Source of the DNA: a virus
Direction: 5' to 3' (one strand)
DNA: 20,452 nucleotides
Virus record (IMG/VR): IMGVR_UViG_3300025326_000243
Span: 1-20,452 of that record
Made by a program: the position numbers and the translations under genes. This document shows positions 9,471-16,807 of this stretch, one piece after another. The notes below the pieces were generated by a model, which worked only from the letters and a program-made list of their open reading frames with translations, was not told the DNA's origin and did no database searches. The number at the start of each line of letters is the position of its first letter. Within the stretch, counting starts at the first letter, position 1.

Positions 9471-10238
9471 GGCTGATCTTCTCCTTGTGCTCCGCCTCGA
9501 CTTGCGCGATTCGCTTCTGATGTAGGTCGAAAGTATTACGCTCGACCTGCTCCATCATCGGCGAGCCGCGCCACGGCTTGAGGTCATCGGGACTCTTCGT
9601 ATCTCGGAACGCGCGATGTGCGTCGGCGTAACGCAGCATAGCTGCGCACTCGATCGCCGAGCGCTCAGGATCGCGATCCAGGTCCCGTGCCACCTGGGAC
9701 GGTAGAACGTGGTAGGTGTTCGCCAGCACCGCCAAGGTCCACAGCCTCCCAACGTCCGGGTCGTCCGGCTCCTCCTGGTCAAGGAGCTGATGGAGGGACC
9801 TCAGACGTTTTTTGACTTCGTCTCCTCAGCGGCAGGATCAATCGCGGGCAGCGACAGGTCGAGGATCGCTTCGCAGAGCTGTTGCGCGGCCTGCTCGTCG
9901 AGATCCTCGATGCTCTCCGGGCAAAGCTTCTCCGCTGCGGTCCAGGATACGATGCCCTTGTTGAGGACCGTCTGGCGGTCATACGACGTGTAGCGAGCCT
10001 TCCGCTTCTCATTAGCGGTCAGCTCTGCGGGCTTCTCCTCCGTCTTCTTCTCGTCGGCTGCGTCGCGGAATGACTTGATCATCTCGGATCCCATCTTGGA
10101 CGAGAATCCGATGACCGTGAGCTGACGGGTCTCCGCTGCCTTCTCAAGAGCCAGGGCAGACAGCTTTCGGACAACCACCGACACGAAACCGTCCGGGTCT
10201 TCGACCTGGACGGTTGAAGTCACGCGTGATGCGAACAT
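9463..10238 (-). CDS. Tail assembly chaperone, frameshifted long form (gpGT-like)
   Basis: The long product forms by -1 slippage at AAAAAAC (9807-9813) near the end of the short chaperone gene. About 144 codons of the first frame join 114 codons of the second, giving roughly 258 residues ending at TGA 9463-9465. The second frame has an upstream in-frame stop at 9826-9828 and no good start of its own before TTG 9733-9735. It runs straight through the slippery site as KKRLRSLHQLLDQ. The frame relation (codon first bases shift from 2 to 0 modulo 3) is exactly a -1 shift. The extension is charged and helical (ARDLDRDPERSAIECAAMLRYADAHRAF), as in T extensions. In lambda-like phages the G and GT products bind the tape measure and recruit tube subunits. 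The next gene is the tape measure. Confidence 0.88.
9801..10238 (-). CDS. Tail assembly chaperone, short form (gpG-like)
   Basis: This 145-aa protein lies between the tail tube and tape measure genes, the fixed place of the G/GT pair. I chose ATG 10238 because AAGGAG sits seven bases upstream; an open extension further upstream lacks such a site. The protein has an N-terminal beta region (VTSTVQVEDPDGFVSVVVRKLSAL), a central charged linker with many Lys and Glu (residues ~60-82) and a helical end (EDLDEQAAQQLCEAILDLSLP) typical of this family. It ends at TGA 9801-9803, two codons after the slippery heptamer. It most likely binds the tape measure during tail assembly and is absent from the virion. 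Confidence 0.88.
   Translation of the reverse strand: MFASRVTSTVQVEDPDGFVSVVVRKLSALALEKAAETRQLTVIGFSSKMGSEMIKSFRDAADEKKTEEKPAELTANEKRKARYTSYDRQTVLNKGIVSWTAAEKLCPESIEDLDEQAAQQLCEAILDLSLPAIDPAAEETKSKNV
9807..9813 (-). other. Programmed -1 ribosomal frameshift site (A AAA AAC)
   Basis: Read on the minus strand in the zero frame, the codons are TCA AAA AAC GTC TGA. The heptamer A AAA AAC is the classic X XXY YYZ slippery sequence and lies two codons before the stop of the short chaperone. Slipping back one base enters the long chaperone frame, which is open here and for 114 further codons. Confidence 0.9.
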
Positions 10239-10321
10239 GCTACGTCTCCTTGGAAGAGCCACCTCGGGAGGTCGGGCGGGATTGCCCGGCGAACCGTCGG
10301 GGCTGAAGCTCTACGAATCCT
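10239..10321 (-). other. Intergenic leader of the chaperone gene
   Basis: This 83-base gap is one of the longer gaps in the tail operon. It contains two short GC-rich inverted repeats (ACCT/AGGT around 10260-10271 and CGGGC/GCCCG around 10273-10288) and the AAGGAG ribosome site for the chaperone. No U-run follows, so I do not call a terminator. The stems may tune expression after the abundant tail tube gene. Confidence 0.4.
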
Positions 10322-10750
10322 TTACGCCTCGACCACCGGTCCGGTCGGCAACAGCTTTGCCTCGTACTTCGTCAGCGCGCCGCGGTCGGCCTTGCGGGTG
10401 TACGACGCCAAGAACGTCTCGAACGACGTAGTCTTGCCGCTCGTCCGCCACGTGATTGTGATCGTCCGGGTCGGCGTGTTCGGGTCCTCCGGGACGCGGC
10501 CGGCGAACAGCGAATCAGGGCCTCCAGCTTGGTCATCGTACAAACCACCGATGGTGATCTCACCGAGCTTGCCGATCCCGATGGCGATGTTCTCTTCCCA
10601 CAGGTCGCCGAAGGAGTGCGTCTCCTCGGTGATCTGCTCGACCACGATGTCGTTGATGGTCATGACGAACTGCGAGATGTCAACGGGGGTTCCCCCCGCG
10701 TTGTCATACTCGATCTTTATCTGGCTCGGTGTAGAGTAGCCGGTAGCCAT
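10322..10750 (-). CDS. Tail tube protein (short paralogue)
   Basis: This 142-aa protein has an ATG start preceded by AAGGAGGA at ideal spacing, the strongest ribosome site in the tail region and fitting a highly expressed major tail protein. It is beta-rich, beginning IKIEYDNAGGTPVDISQFVMTINDI, as in many siphophage tail tube proteins. Residues 41-60 (TEETHSFGDLWEENIAIGIG) and 121-132 (ADRGALTKYEAK) are almost identical to the larger paralogue two genes upstream, although the rest has diverged. It directly precedes the tail assembly chaperones. I infer it forms the tube lumen ring. Which paralogue is the main tube subunit and which the minor or decorated one is not settled by sequence. Confidence 0.82.
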   Translation of the reverse strand: MATGYSTPSQIKIEYDNAGGTPVDISQFVMTINDIVVEQITEETHSFGDLWEENIAIGIGKLGEITIGGLYDDQAGGPDSLFAGRVPEDPNTPTRTITITWRTSGKTTSFETFLASYTRKADRGALTKYEAKLLPTGPVVEA

Positions 10751-10752
10751 GT

Positions 10753-10932
10753 TTACTCCTCCTTAATGCTCCAACGGTCTAGTTTACGTCGCAGCCCAAT
10801 CGCGAGCCGGAGGATCGTACGCGCCTCATACTCGCTGTGCTGATCCGAGTCTGACACAATGCGATACGCGAACTTCTCGACGTCGCGGATGGCCGACCGA
10901 ACGTACTCGACATCACGGAGCTGCGATGACAT
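10753..10932 (-). CDS. Small 59-aa hypothetical protein between tail tube genes
   Basis: The frame from ATG 10932 starts 20 bases inside the end of the large tail tube gene and stops at TAA 10753-10755, two bases before the short tube gene. The product (MSSQLRDVEYVRSAIRDVEK ... KLDRWSIKEE) is charged and helical, with ordinary composition, so it looks like a true protein. No good Shine-Dalgarno sequence is seen, so translation may depend on coupling. A TGATG-linked alternative in another frame gives an Arg/Ser-rich, non-protein-like product and was set aside. Function unknown; it could be a small chaperone or tail accessory protein. Confidence 0.55.
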   Translation of the reverse strand: MSSQLRDVEYVRSAIRDVEKFAYRIVSDSDQHSEYEARTILRLAIGLRRKLDRWSIKEE

Positions 10933-11935
10933 ACGGGATGAACCAGAACGCGCCCGGCGACGGCGAAGCTGACGAAGATGGCGAAGCTGAGGCTGACGGC
11001 GTATACGAAGCCGACGCGCTCGGCGACGCCGATCCGCTCGGCGACTTAGACGGCGAATCCGAGCCGCTGATTGACGCGCTCGGCGTGGGGCTTCCGCTCG
11101 CGCTCGGCGAGGCGGAAACAGAGGGTGTTGGGCTCTCGCTGGCGCTCGGCGAAGCCGACGCCGACGGTGACGCCGAGGCAGAGGGCGACTTCGAGGAAGA
11201 TTCAGAGGCCGACGGCGATGCTGATGCACTGGTAAAGTCCCACCTGATCGCAAGGAACTTCTTGACGAACCCCGCCACCTTCTTCCGCTCAGCCACTCCG
11301 GCCACGGAGACTGGCGAGAAGGACACCAAGTCTGTCCAGATCGCGCCGTCAGCGCTGTCTTCCACCGTCACCGTGACCTCCTGGAACGATCCAAGGTCTA
11401 GGCCAGGGACGTGCAGGTCAAAGATCCCTCCGACCTTCCCGCCGCGATCGACCGGCGTGCTCTCGGTATTTCCCGGGTCAGCCGTCTCGACGTCCAGGCC
11501 GTGGAGCAACCGCCCCTCAATGCGGAGAGGGTCGGTATCGCCGACGTCGCGCGTCATCACGTACTTCGCGTTCGCCTTGGTGAGCGCGCCGCGATCCGCG
11601 ATCCTCGTCCAAATCGCTGCAAGGGCGCCGTCCATCATCACGGCCTTCTCGCCAATCTCGTCACCTGCGAAACCGTACGACACGAGCTGACGAACCGTGC
11701 CCTGCTCCTGGACCGCGTCCATCAGATGGAGCTGTTCCTCGTTGTAGATCCCGCCGCTCGCTTCGAGCGTCACGCTGCCGAGGCCGATCGCGACGTTCTC
11801 CTCCCACAAGTCACCGAACGAGTGGGTCTCCTCAGTCGTCTGCTGGATCGCTTCATCCAGGGTAAAGTGGTCGCCCGACAAGTTCTTTCCGCCGAGGAGC
11901 AGGAAAACTTCCGAAGGTCCGTGCACTGATGCCAT
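10913..11935 (-). CDS. Large tail tube paralogue with Ig-like domain and Ser-rich insertion
   Basis: This 340-aa protein has an ATG start directly after the previous stop (TAAATG) and GGAGAGA upstream. Residues ~20-125 form the tail-tube-like domain; 33-53 and 112-124 nearly match the 142-aa tube paralogue. Residues ~180-235 form an Ig-like/beta-sandwich domain: VTVTVEDSADGAIWTDLVSF, then a final-strand-like FLAIRWDFT. The chain is then broken by a 92-residue Ser/Ala/Pro tract (236-327) and resumes with a short hydrophobic strand, FWFIPYVIAAP, at the C-terminus. Ig-like domains are common C-terminal decorations of tail tube proteins and project outward from the tail. Here the Ser tract would extend from that domain as a flexible brush. 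Stoichiometry relative to the short paralogue is unknown. Confidence 0.82.
   Translation of the reverse strand: MASVHGPSEVFLLLGGKNLSGDHFTLDEAIQQTTEETHSFGDLWEENVAIGLGSVTLEASGGIYNEEQLHLMDAVQEQGTVRQLVSYGFAGDEIGEKAVMMDGALAAIWTRIADRGALTKANAKYVMTRDVGDTDPLRIEGRLLHGLDVETADPGNTESTPVDRGGKVGGIFDLHVPGLDLGSFQEVTVTVEDSADGAIWTDLVSFSPVSVAGVAERKKVAGFVKKFLAIRWDFTSASASPSASESSSKSPSASASPSASASPSASESPTPSVSASPSASGSPTPSASISGSDSPSKSPSGSASPSASASYTPSASASPSSSASPSPGAFWFIPYVIAAP
10955..11230 (-). repeat. SPSAS-type Ser/Ala/Pro tract in the large tail tube protein
   Basis: The stretch encodes 92 residues of SASPSAS units with occasional T, K, E, D, G and Y. It lies between two beta strands of the C-terminal Ig-like domain. 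The opposite strand reads as an artificial Asp/Glu/Ala/Gly-rich frame. Confidence 0.9.
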
Positions 11936-12187
11936 TTAAATCTCTCCCCCAACAGGTGGATCGCCGACTCCGCGGTCAAACTCCAACCCGCAGGAGCAGA
12001 GCACCCGCCAGTTCCCACCGAAGCTCGTCACCACCTGCCGCGCCTGGATACCGGCACCGCAAGCTGCGCACTTGCGCTCGTCCACCAGCGGCTGACCCGT
12101 TACCGACACGAGCTGCTTGCCGCGCTGAATCTGCAGCCGGCGCGCCTCAGAGAGGGACCGCGCGCCGTAGGCTGCTGGATCTTGCAT
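11936..12187 (-). CDS. Small zinc-ribbon protein
   Basis: This 83-aa protein starts at ATG 12187, which overlaps the upstream stop as TGATG and has AAGGAG eight bases upstream; this fixes the start over an open extension to 12208. It has Cys40-x2-Cys43 and Cys64-x-Cys66 (KCAACGAG ... RVLCSCG) about 20 residues apart, a plausible zinc ribbon with one CxC knuckle. The N-terminal half is basic and helical (SLSEARRLQIQRGKQL). It sits between the minor capsid/terminator-like gene and the tail tube. Small zinc-ribbon ORFs are common in phage structural operons but their role is usually unknown. I do not assign a function. Confidence 0.7.
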   Translation of the reverse strand: MQDPAAYGARSLSEARRLQIQRGKQLVSVTGQPLVDERKCAACGAGIQARQVVTSFGGNWRVLCSCGLEFDRGVGDPPVGGEI

Positions 12188-12576
12188 CACTGAAACTCCT
12201 TCTCGCACAGGAAGTTGACTGCGAATACGCAGCGCTCGCTGGAGTCGCGCTCGAGGATGAATGGCACCTGCTGCGGCTTGATCATTCGGTACATCGTTCC
12301 GGACAGGAGCTGACCCTGCACCTTTGGCAGTTCGCGGTAGATCGTCTCGATCACGTCGCGCGGACCCGGGTAGTCGTCCCGGACACCGCGGACCTTGACC
12401 TGCAATCCGGGCAGCTCGTCTTGCAGTCCCGGGAAGCCGAAGCCTGTCTCCGCGCCGCCTCCCGCGTACTCGTTCAAGGCGACCGCTCGGTCAGGCGTCG
12501 CCGGCATCTGGCCCTTCACGATCAGGCCCAGGTCGAGCAGCGCGAGGCGGTCGGCGATCTCGTCGAGCAATGCCAC
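12187..12576 (-). CDS. Minor capsid / tail terminator-like protein
   Basis: This 129-aa protein has a GTG start immediately after the upstream TAA. It begins MALLDEIADRLALLDLGLIVKGQMPATPDRAVALNEYAGG and later has LPGLQVKVRGVRDDYPGPRDVIETIYREL. An N-terminal helix, a PDRAVAL strand, a short VQVxVRG strand and an (A/I)xxxIYxxL helix are the signature of the phage minor capsid/tail terminator group, which caps the tail tube and joins it to the head. Its place just before the tail tube genes agrees. The assignment rests on pattern recognition rather than on any catalytic residue. Confidence 0.75.
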   Translation of the reverse strand: MALLDEIADRLALLDLGLIVKGQMPATPDRAVALNEYAGGGAETGFGFPGLQDELPGLQVKVRGVRDDYPGPRDVIETIYRELPKVQGQLLSGTMYRMIKPQQVPFILERDSSERCVFAVNFLCEKEFQ

Positions 12577-12926
12577 TTACTGGCCTCCGACATATTGGTT
12601 ACCGCGGAACGGGTGGCCAGAGAAGTCGCCGACGTGGCCGCTGCCCGCAGGCATGAACCCGCGGCTGCGGTCATAGATCCACGACTCTCCGTTCGACCGT
12701 CGGACCTCGACAGTCGCTTTCACATCACGGTCTGACTCAGTTCGACCGCGGCTCATCGCGTTGGTGATTCCCTTCACGTCTCCTACCTTCTGTCCGTTCA
12801 CGAAGATCTCATACGGCTCTTCAAAAGGCCTCGCCGCGATCGACTCAGCGCCCGTCGGCTTCCGCTTTTCAGAAGACACGAAGGAGAACTGCTCCTGACG
12901 CATCGCCTTAATCTGCTCGCGCTTCA

Positions 12927-12927
<1 letters not shown>
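12577..12927 (-). CDS. Small hypothetical protein with C-terminal GHPFRGNQY tag
   Basis: This 116-aa protein starts at ATG 12927, which forms TGATG with the stop of the lipoprotein gene and has GGAG upstream; a GTG further upstream at 12948 is less likely. It is charged, with a basic N-terminus (MKREQIKAMRQEQF) and a central segment YEIFVNGQKVGDVKG. It ends VGDFSGHPFRGNQYVGGQ. The same VGDxxGHPFRGNQY ending occurs in the 47-aa ORF 2 kb upstream, with different codons. This motif recurs at protein ends in phage structural operons, from general memory, but its role is not known to me. The gene sits among neck genes and I do not assign a function. Confidence 0.7.
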
Positions 12928-13972
<1,045 letters not shown>

Positions 13973-13976
<4 letters not shown>

Positions 13977-14359
13977 GCTCCGTGCTCCTTCAGGTACTCG
14001 GTGAACCGCTGCGCGACGTGGTTGAAGTACTCCTCCCTCGACGTGAGCACCGCAAGTTCGAGAAACTTCGCCTGGCCGTACTTGTGGAAGGCGTCGAGGT
14101 TCTCGTGGACATAGACGGCGTACGGCGCTGCGGGCCCGCCGACGGTGATCGCGCAGAGCACGTCATCCGCCGTGAATTCCGGCTTGCCGGTGATGTGGCT
14201 ACCCTCGAGCACGCCGGTATCATACGGAGTCATGTCGCGCGAAAATCTCTCGACCTCGAGCGCCGACTCGTAGACGGCCTGGCTGAGCACCTTCTTGGCG
14301 TTCTCGCCGATCGACTTGAGGTTGTCGAGGACCTCCTTGAGCCCTGTGATCTCAGCCAA
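13973..14359 (-). CDS. HK97 gp10-like tail completion / neck protein
   Basis: This 128-aa protein has a probable TTG start at 14359, overlapping the upstream gene, with GAGGT six bases upstream; no better start lies nearby. The sequence fits the HK97-gp10 family: LKEVLDNLKSIGENAKKVLSQAVYESALEVERFSRDMTPYDTGVLEGS, then a strand with VGGPAAPYAVYVHENLDAFHKYGQAKFLELA. The P.DTG.L.. motif and the (Y)A.YVH....... ..G.AKFLE signature are diagnostic. Members act at the head-tail junction or in tail completion. It is about the usual length and neighbours the other connector genes. Confidence 0.88.
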
Positions 14360-14741
14360 CGGCCACCTCGTACATGTAGGGTCGGTTCGTGGTCGGGTCG
14401 GTCAGGCCGCGCACATCCATGATCAGGCCCCACGACCCGTCGGGCAACGTCAGGCGGTCGCGCGGGTCAATCGGCTCGGCCCGGTACGCTGCGCCGTTCG
14501 GGCTGACCGGCGCGATGAGCGTGAGCTGAAAGCGCTGCACGATCTCCTTTCCATCCTTCGCGACCTTCAACGTGTTCTTCGGCTCGATCAGGCACTTCCG
14601 CGTGACCACGGTGTCATAGAGCGGATCGCTGTAGCCCGCCTTGTTACCGATCCAGGCTTCGTGCTGCACGCTTACCTGCAACGACTTGGTGATCCCGTCG
14701 ATCGTCGCGATGCCGGAACGGACCAAGCTATCGAGCCCCAC
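14352..14741 (-). CDS. Head-closure / neck-like protein
   Basis: This 129-aa protein has a GTG start at 14741. It is beta-rich (SLQVSVQHEAWIG, VQRFQLTLIAPV, DRLTLPDGSWGLIMDVRGL), with a central KDGKEI turn. Small beta-barrel proteins at this site, between the connector and the gp10-like gene, are usually head-closure proteins that seal the portal after packaging. DG.WG.I..V.G.. near the C-terminus matches that group loosely. It overlaps the TTG start of the gp10-like gene by eight bases. The role is inferred from position and fold pattern. Confidence 0.7.
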   Translation of the reverse strand: MGLDSLVRSGIATIDGITKSLQVSVQHEAWIGNKAGYSDPLYDTVVTRKCLIEPKNTLKVAKDGKEIVQRFQLTLIAPVSPNGAAYRAEPIDPRDRLTLPDGSWGLIMDVRGLTDPTTNRPYMYEVAVG

Positions 14742-14838
14742 GCTTCCTCTTCAGCTTCTTGAGCTTGATCGTCTTCTCGTAGCGCCCCGGCTTCACAGTC
14801 ACGATGTGCAGCGGCGTCACGACAGAGAGGTCGTTCAT
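14728..14838 (-). CDS. Tiny 36-aa Lys/Arg-rich ORF
   Basis: The frame from ATG 14838 to TAG 14728-14730 encodes MNDLSVVTPLHIVTVK followed by a strongly basic C-terminus (KLKKLKRKRGAR). The ATG overlaps the stop of the 47-aa ORF (ATGA), and the end overlaps the GTG start of the neck gene by 14 bases. AGGGGA lies 11 bases upstream. It fills the only uncovered space here. The high Lys content in a GC-rich genome argues for a real peptide. Family and function unknown; the basic tail could contact DNA or RNA. Confidence 0.5.
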   Translation of the reverse strand: MNDLSVVTPLHIVTVKPGRYEKTIKLKKLKRKRGAR

Positions 14839-14978
14839 GAATACTGGTTTCCCCTGAACGGATGCCCCGGCTTGTCGCCAACTTGGCCACCACCAAGTGC
14901 TGACTTGAACCTTGTAGCCAACTGAGCCAGCTTTTTGTAGTAGTGTGCAGGAGACTTGATCCCGATTTTTCTCATCAT
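14835..14978 (-). CDS. Small 47-aa basic protein with GHPFRGNQY C-terminus
   Basis: The frame from ATG 14978 (ATGATG, overlapping the upstream TGA) to TGA 14835-14837 encodes a basic helix (MMRKIGIKSPAHYYKKLAQL) and ends VGDKPGHPFRGNQYS. The final motif is shared with the 116-aa protein at 12577-12927, with 12 of 14 residues the same (V33-Y46 here). Shared residues often use different codons (CAT/CAC, AGG/CGC, GGA/GGT, CAG/CAA), so this is not a recent DNA copy. It lies among head-tail connector genes. Function unknown. The conserved ending makes the ORF convincing despite its size. Confidence 0.68.
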   Translation of the reverse strand: MMRKIGIKSPAHYYKKLAQLATRFKSALGGGQVGDKPGHPFRGNQYS

Positions 14979-15523
14979 GCTCTCACCAAGTCACGGGTGC
15001 CACGCACTCGGCCGTGCACCCAACCCCACCAGTCGGGGATCATGTTCACGACCGCGTCGGGCACAACCTTCGCCCGGATGGAGCCGACCTGGCCGAAGCT
15101 GATCGATACAGGACCTGCCGTGAGGGACTGGATGCCTTTCGTCTCAATGTCCAGGTCGAGCGTCCGGTCCTCGGTGATGAGCTGCATCGCAAACTCGGCG
15201 GTCGCGTTCTTGAGGCCGAGCGGGATCTCGTCGTTCCCGATGAAGTCCCGATACCGCTCGTCGAGGACGCCGGTGCGGGGCCACTGGAGGATCTGCCCGC
15301 CCTGGCTCCGCGGCACGCGCTGCGTCGTCCACGATGCCCAGGTGTAGAGCCGGTCGAGTAGTCGCGTCGCCTCGATGAGCGCGATCGTCTTCGTCGCGTC
15401 GTCGCTGCCCGTCCATGCTTCGCTGTGCAGCCGCGAGTCGAAGTAGGAGTTTGCCTCTGCCAGCGTGCAGTAGCTATTGGCATTGCCGGCGCCGGGCGTT
15501 GCTACGAGGGTTGGGGTAGCCAT
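14975..15523 (-). CDS. DnaT-like / head-tail connector protein
   Basis: This 182-aa protein begins MATPTLVATPGAGNANSYCTLAEANSYFDSRLH. The pattern of a GxxNANSY start followed by (L/V)AEAN.YF..R.......W and later I..A...LD.LYTW.. is that of phage proteins usually annotated 'DnaT-like ssDNA-binding protein', which in structural operons act as gp6-type head-tail connectors. The C-terminus has LKNATAEFAMQLI and a Trp-rich end (DWWGWVHGRVRG). Its place after the capsid genes and before the gp10-like gene supports a connector role; DNA binding is not shown. ATG 15523 sits four bases after the previous stop. Confidence 0.82.
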   Translation of the reverse strand: MATPTLVATPGAGNANSYCTLAEANSYFDSRLHSEAWTGSDDATKTIALIEATRLLDRLYTWASWTTQRVPRSQGGQILQWPRTGVLDERYRDFIGNDEIPLGLKNATAEFAMQLITEDRTLDLDIETKGIQSLTAGPVSISFGQVGSIRAKVVPDAVVNMIPDWWGWVHGRVRGTRDLVRA

Positions 15524-15526
15524 CTA

Positions 15527-16291
15527 TTACGCGAAGACCCCCGTGAGCGCGACCGAGCTATGAGCGGGATACGGGAAGCCGCTGGTGACCACCTTAACGC
15601 GAAGCCGGTCGCCAATGATCCCGTTGATGATGGTGTTCGCCGAGAGCGAGCCATCAGTCGGCGCGAATGCCTGGCTTGCTGGCGCGATCGCCCGGTTGAC
15701 AGCCGAGACCTTCACGGCGCTCGTCTGAGCGAACTCGAAGTTCATGATGTCGATCCAGTTTGCGCCTCCATCGAGGCTGGTCTGGATGTAGACGTCTAGA
15801 GCTGCGTCGCCAATCGACGGGCTGACCGACTCTGAAGGGCTGACCGATGCCGACGCGCTAACCGACGCTGAAGGACTAGCTGACGCAGATGCCGATGCCG
15901 ACGGGGATTCCGAGGCCGACGCCGACGCGCTTGCTGATGCCGAAGGAGACTCTGAGGCTGAGGGGCTAGCCGACGCAGATGCCGACGCGCTGGCCGATGC
16001 CGACGGGCTGGCCGATGCCGACGGGGTCGCGCTGGCAGATGAAGACGGCGTCTCACTTGGAGTACGCGACGGGCTGGCAGACGGCGTGGAGCTGATTGAT
16101 GCTGACTTGCTGAGCGACTCAGACGTCGACGGCGACGACGAGATAGTATCGTAGATGAACCGCGCCTCGACAGCGACGTACTGCGACCCGCCCGGCGTAA
16201 TGGCGAACTCGTCTCCGACCCACGTGCCGACGGGCCCGAGCTGATGCTTCTCTACGAAGACCTTTTGACGATCAGGGGTCAACGAGCCCAT
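15527..16291 (-). CDS. Structural beta-sandwich protein split by a long Ser-rich tract
   Basis: This 254-aa protein has an ATG start with GGAGG six bases upstream and overlaps the previous gene by 20 bases. Residues 1-50 form a short beta region (KVFVEKHQLGPVGTWVGDEF). Residues 51-159 are an almost pure Ser/Ala/Pro tract. Residues ~162-254 form an Ig-like beta-sandwich (ALDVYIQTSLDGGANWIDIMNF ... DRLRVKVVTSGF ... SSVALTGVF) matching the pattern of the C-terminal domain of the large tail tube protein (V.V..S.DG..W.D...F). It lies just after the decoration-like genes and before the connector, so it may be a head decoration or neck fibre. The folded part is the evidence; the role is inferred. 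Confidence 0.7.
   Translation of the reverse strand: MGSLTPDRQKVFVEKHQLGPVGTWVGDEFAITPGGSQYVAVEARFIYDTISSSPSTSESLSKSASISSTPSASPSRTPSETPSSSASATPSASASPSASASASASASASPSASESPSASASASASASESPSASASASASPSASVSASASVSPSESVSPSIGDAALDVYIQTSLDGGANWIDIMNFEFAQTSAVKVSAVNRAIAPASQAFAPTDGSLSANTIINGIIGDRLRVKVVTSGFPYPAHSSVALTGVFA
15815..16141 (-). repeat. SPSAS-type Ser/Ala/Pro tract, partly repeated at DNA level
   Basis: This is the longest tract of the four, 109 residues with many SASASPSAS units. Unlike the others it includes clear DNA-level repetition: two exact adjacent 18-bp copies at 15990-16007 and 16008-16025. Elsewhere Ser codons are mixed between TCN and AGC/AGT. Confidence 0.9.
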
Positions 16292-16493
16292 CGGGCACCT
16301 CCGCTTCGGTTACGGCCTCGGGTTCGGGCTGTAGCTCGGGCGTCGGAAGCACCTGCTTGCGGCGCTGCTTTCGCGGTGACGGCGCGGAGCCCTCGTCGAG
16401 CTCCGCGTGTACCGCCGGGTTGAAGTCGCTGACGTTGATGGTGCAGACGTGCCCGCTCGCCCGCACCCTGACCTGCTTTGTCGGTAGCCGCAT
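16272..16493 (-). CDS. Small 73-aa hypothetical protein
   Basis: It starts at ATG 16493, five bases after the preceding stop, with no strong ribosome site. It has a short N-terminal beta segment (KQVRVRASGHVCTINVSDFNPAVHAEL) followed by a disordered half: basic (SPRKQRRKQ), then Pro/Glu-rich (PTPELQPEPEAVTEAEVPDG). Similar short proteins with a beta-hairpin and a charged tail sit next to capsid decoration genes in many phages, but I cannot name the family. It overlaps the next gene by 20 bases, so translation is probably coupled. Confidence 0.65.
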   Translation of the reverse strand: MRLPTKQVRVRASGHVCTINVSDFNPAVHAELDEGSAPSPRKQRRKQVLPTPELQPEPEAVTEAEVPDGLVDP

Positions 16494-16498
16494 GGTGA

Positions 16499-16795
16499 TC
16501 AGTAACCCACGGCTACGTAGCTGAACGTCTCGTCGTTGGAGATTGACTCAATGAGTGTCGGGTCAGCGCCGTCGGCGGTCGACCAGGCGTAGACGTTGAC
16601 CCGACCGCCGCTGGTATCGTAGCTTAGGACCTTCGTGTCATCAGCAGGGGCAACGCTGCCGCTGAGCGACAGCGCCACGGCGAGGATGGTGTGAAGGCCC
16701 GTCTCGACCGACGTGGGGTTCGTGCCGTCGAGGACTGCCTCTCCGGATACGATCTTCACGTTGCCCGAGCGGGTTTCAGGAGAGAGGAGCGCCAT
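16499..16795 (-). CDS. Putative capsid decoration protein, paralogue B
   Basis: This 98-aa protein starts at ATG 16795 with GGGAGGT upstream. It is all-beta (SGNVKIVSGEAVLDG, TGLHTILAVALSL, GRVNVYAW, TFSYVAVGY). It is a tandem paralogue of the adjacent gene at 16808-17101, with somewhat over half of aligned residues identical by eye, including MALLxPETxSGNVKxV, VAPxDxT, VYAW and DPTL. Small beta proteins directly after the major capsid gene are usually decoration or head-fibre subunits on the capsid surface. No enzymatic motif is visible. Confidence 0.75.
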   Translation of the reverse strand: MALLSPETRSGNVKIVSGEAVLDGTNPTSVETGLHTILAVALSLSGSVAPADDTKVLSYDTSGGRVNVYAWSTADGADPTLIESISNDETFSYVAVGY

Positions 16796-16807
16796 GTCGC
16801 ACCTCCC

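Noticed and set aside
9463-9735. Independent 90-aa gene with TTG start after the short chaperone
   Set aside because: The frame is open upstream through the slippery site, so it is better explained as the -1 frameshift extension.
10753-11253. 166-codon minus-strand frame starting inside the large tail tube gene
   Set aside because: Its first 107 residues are Arg/Pro-rich shadow of the Ser tract; only the last 59 codons from ATG 10932 look like a protein.
10926-11690. 254-codon plus-strand frame with acidic repeats
   Set aside because: Opposite-strand shadow of the large tail tube gene, caused by its repeat tract and GC-rich codons.
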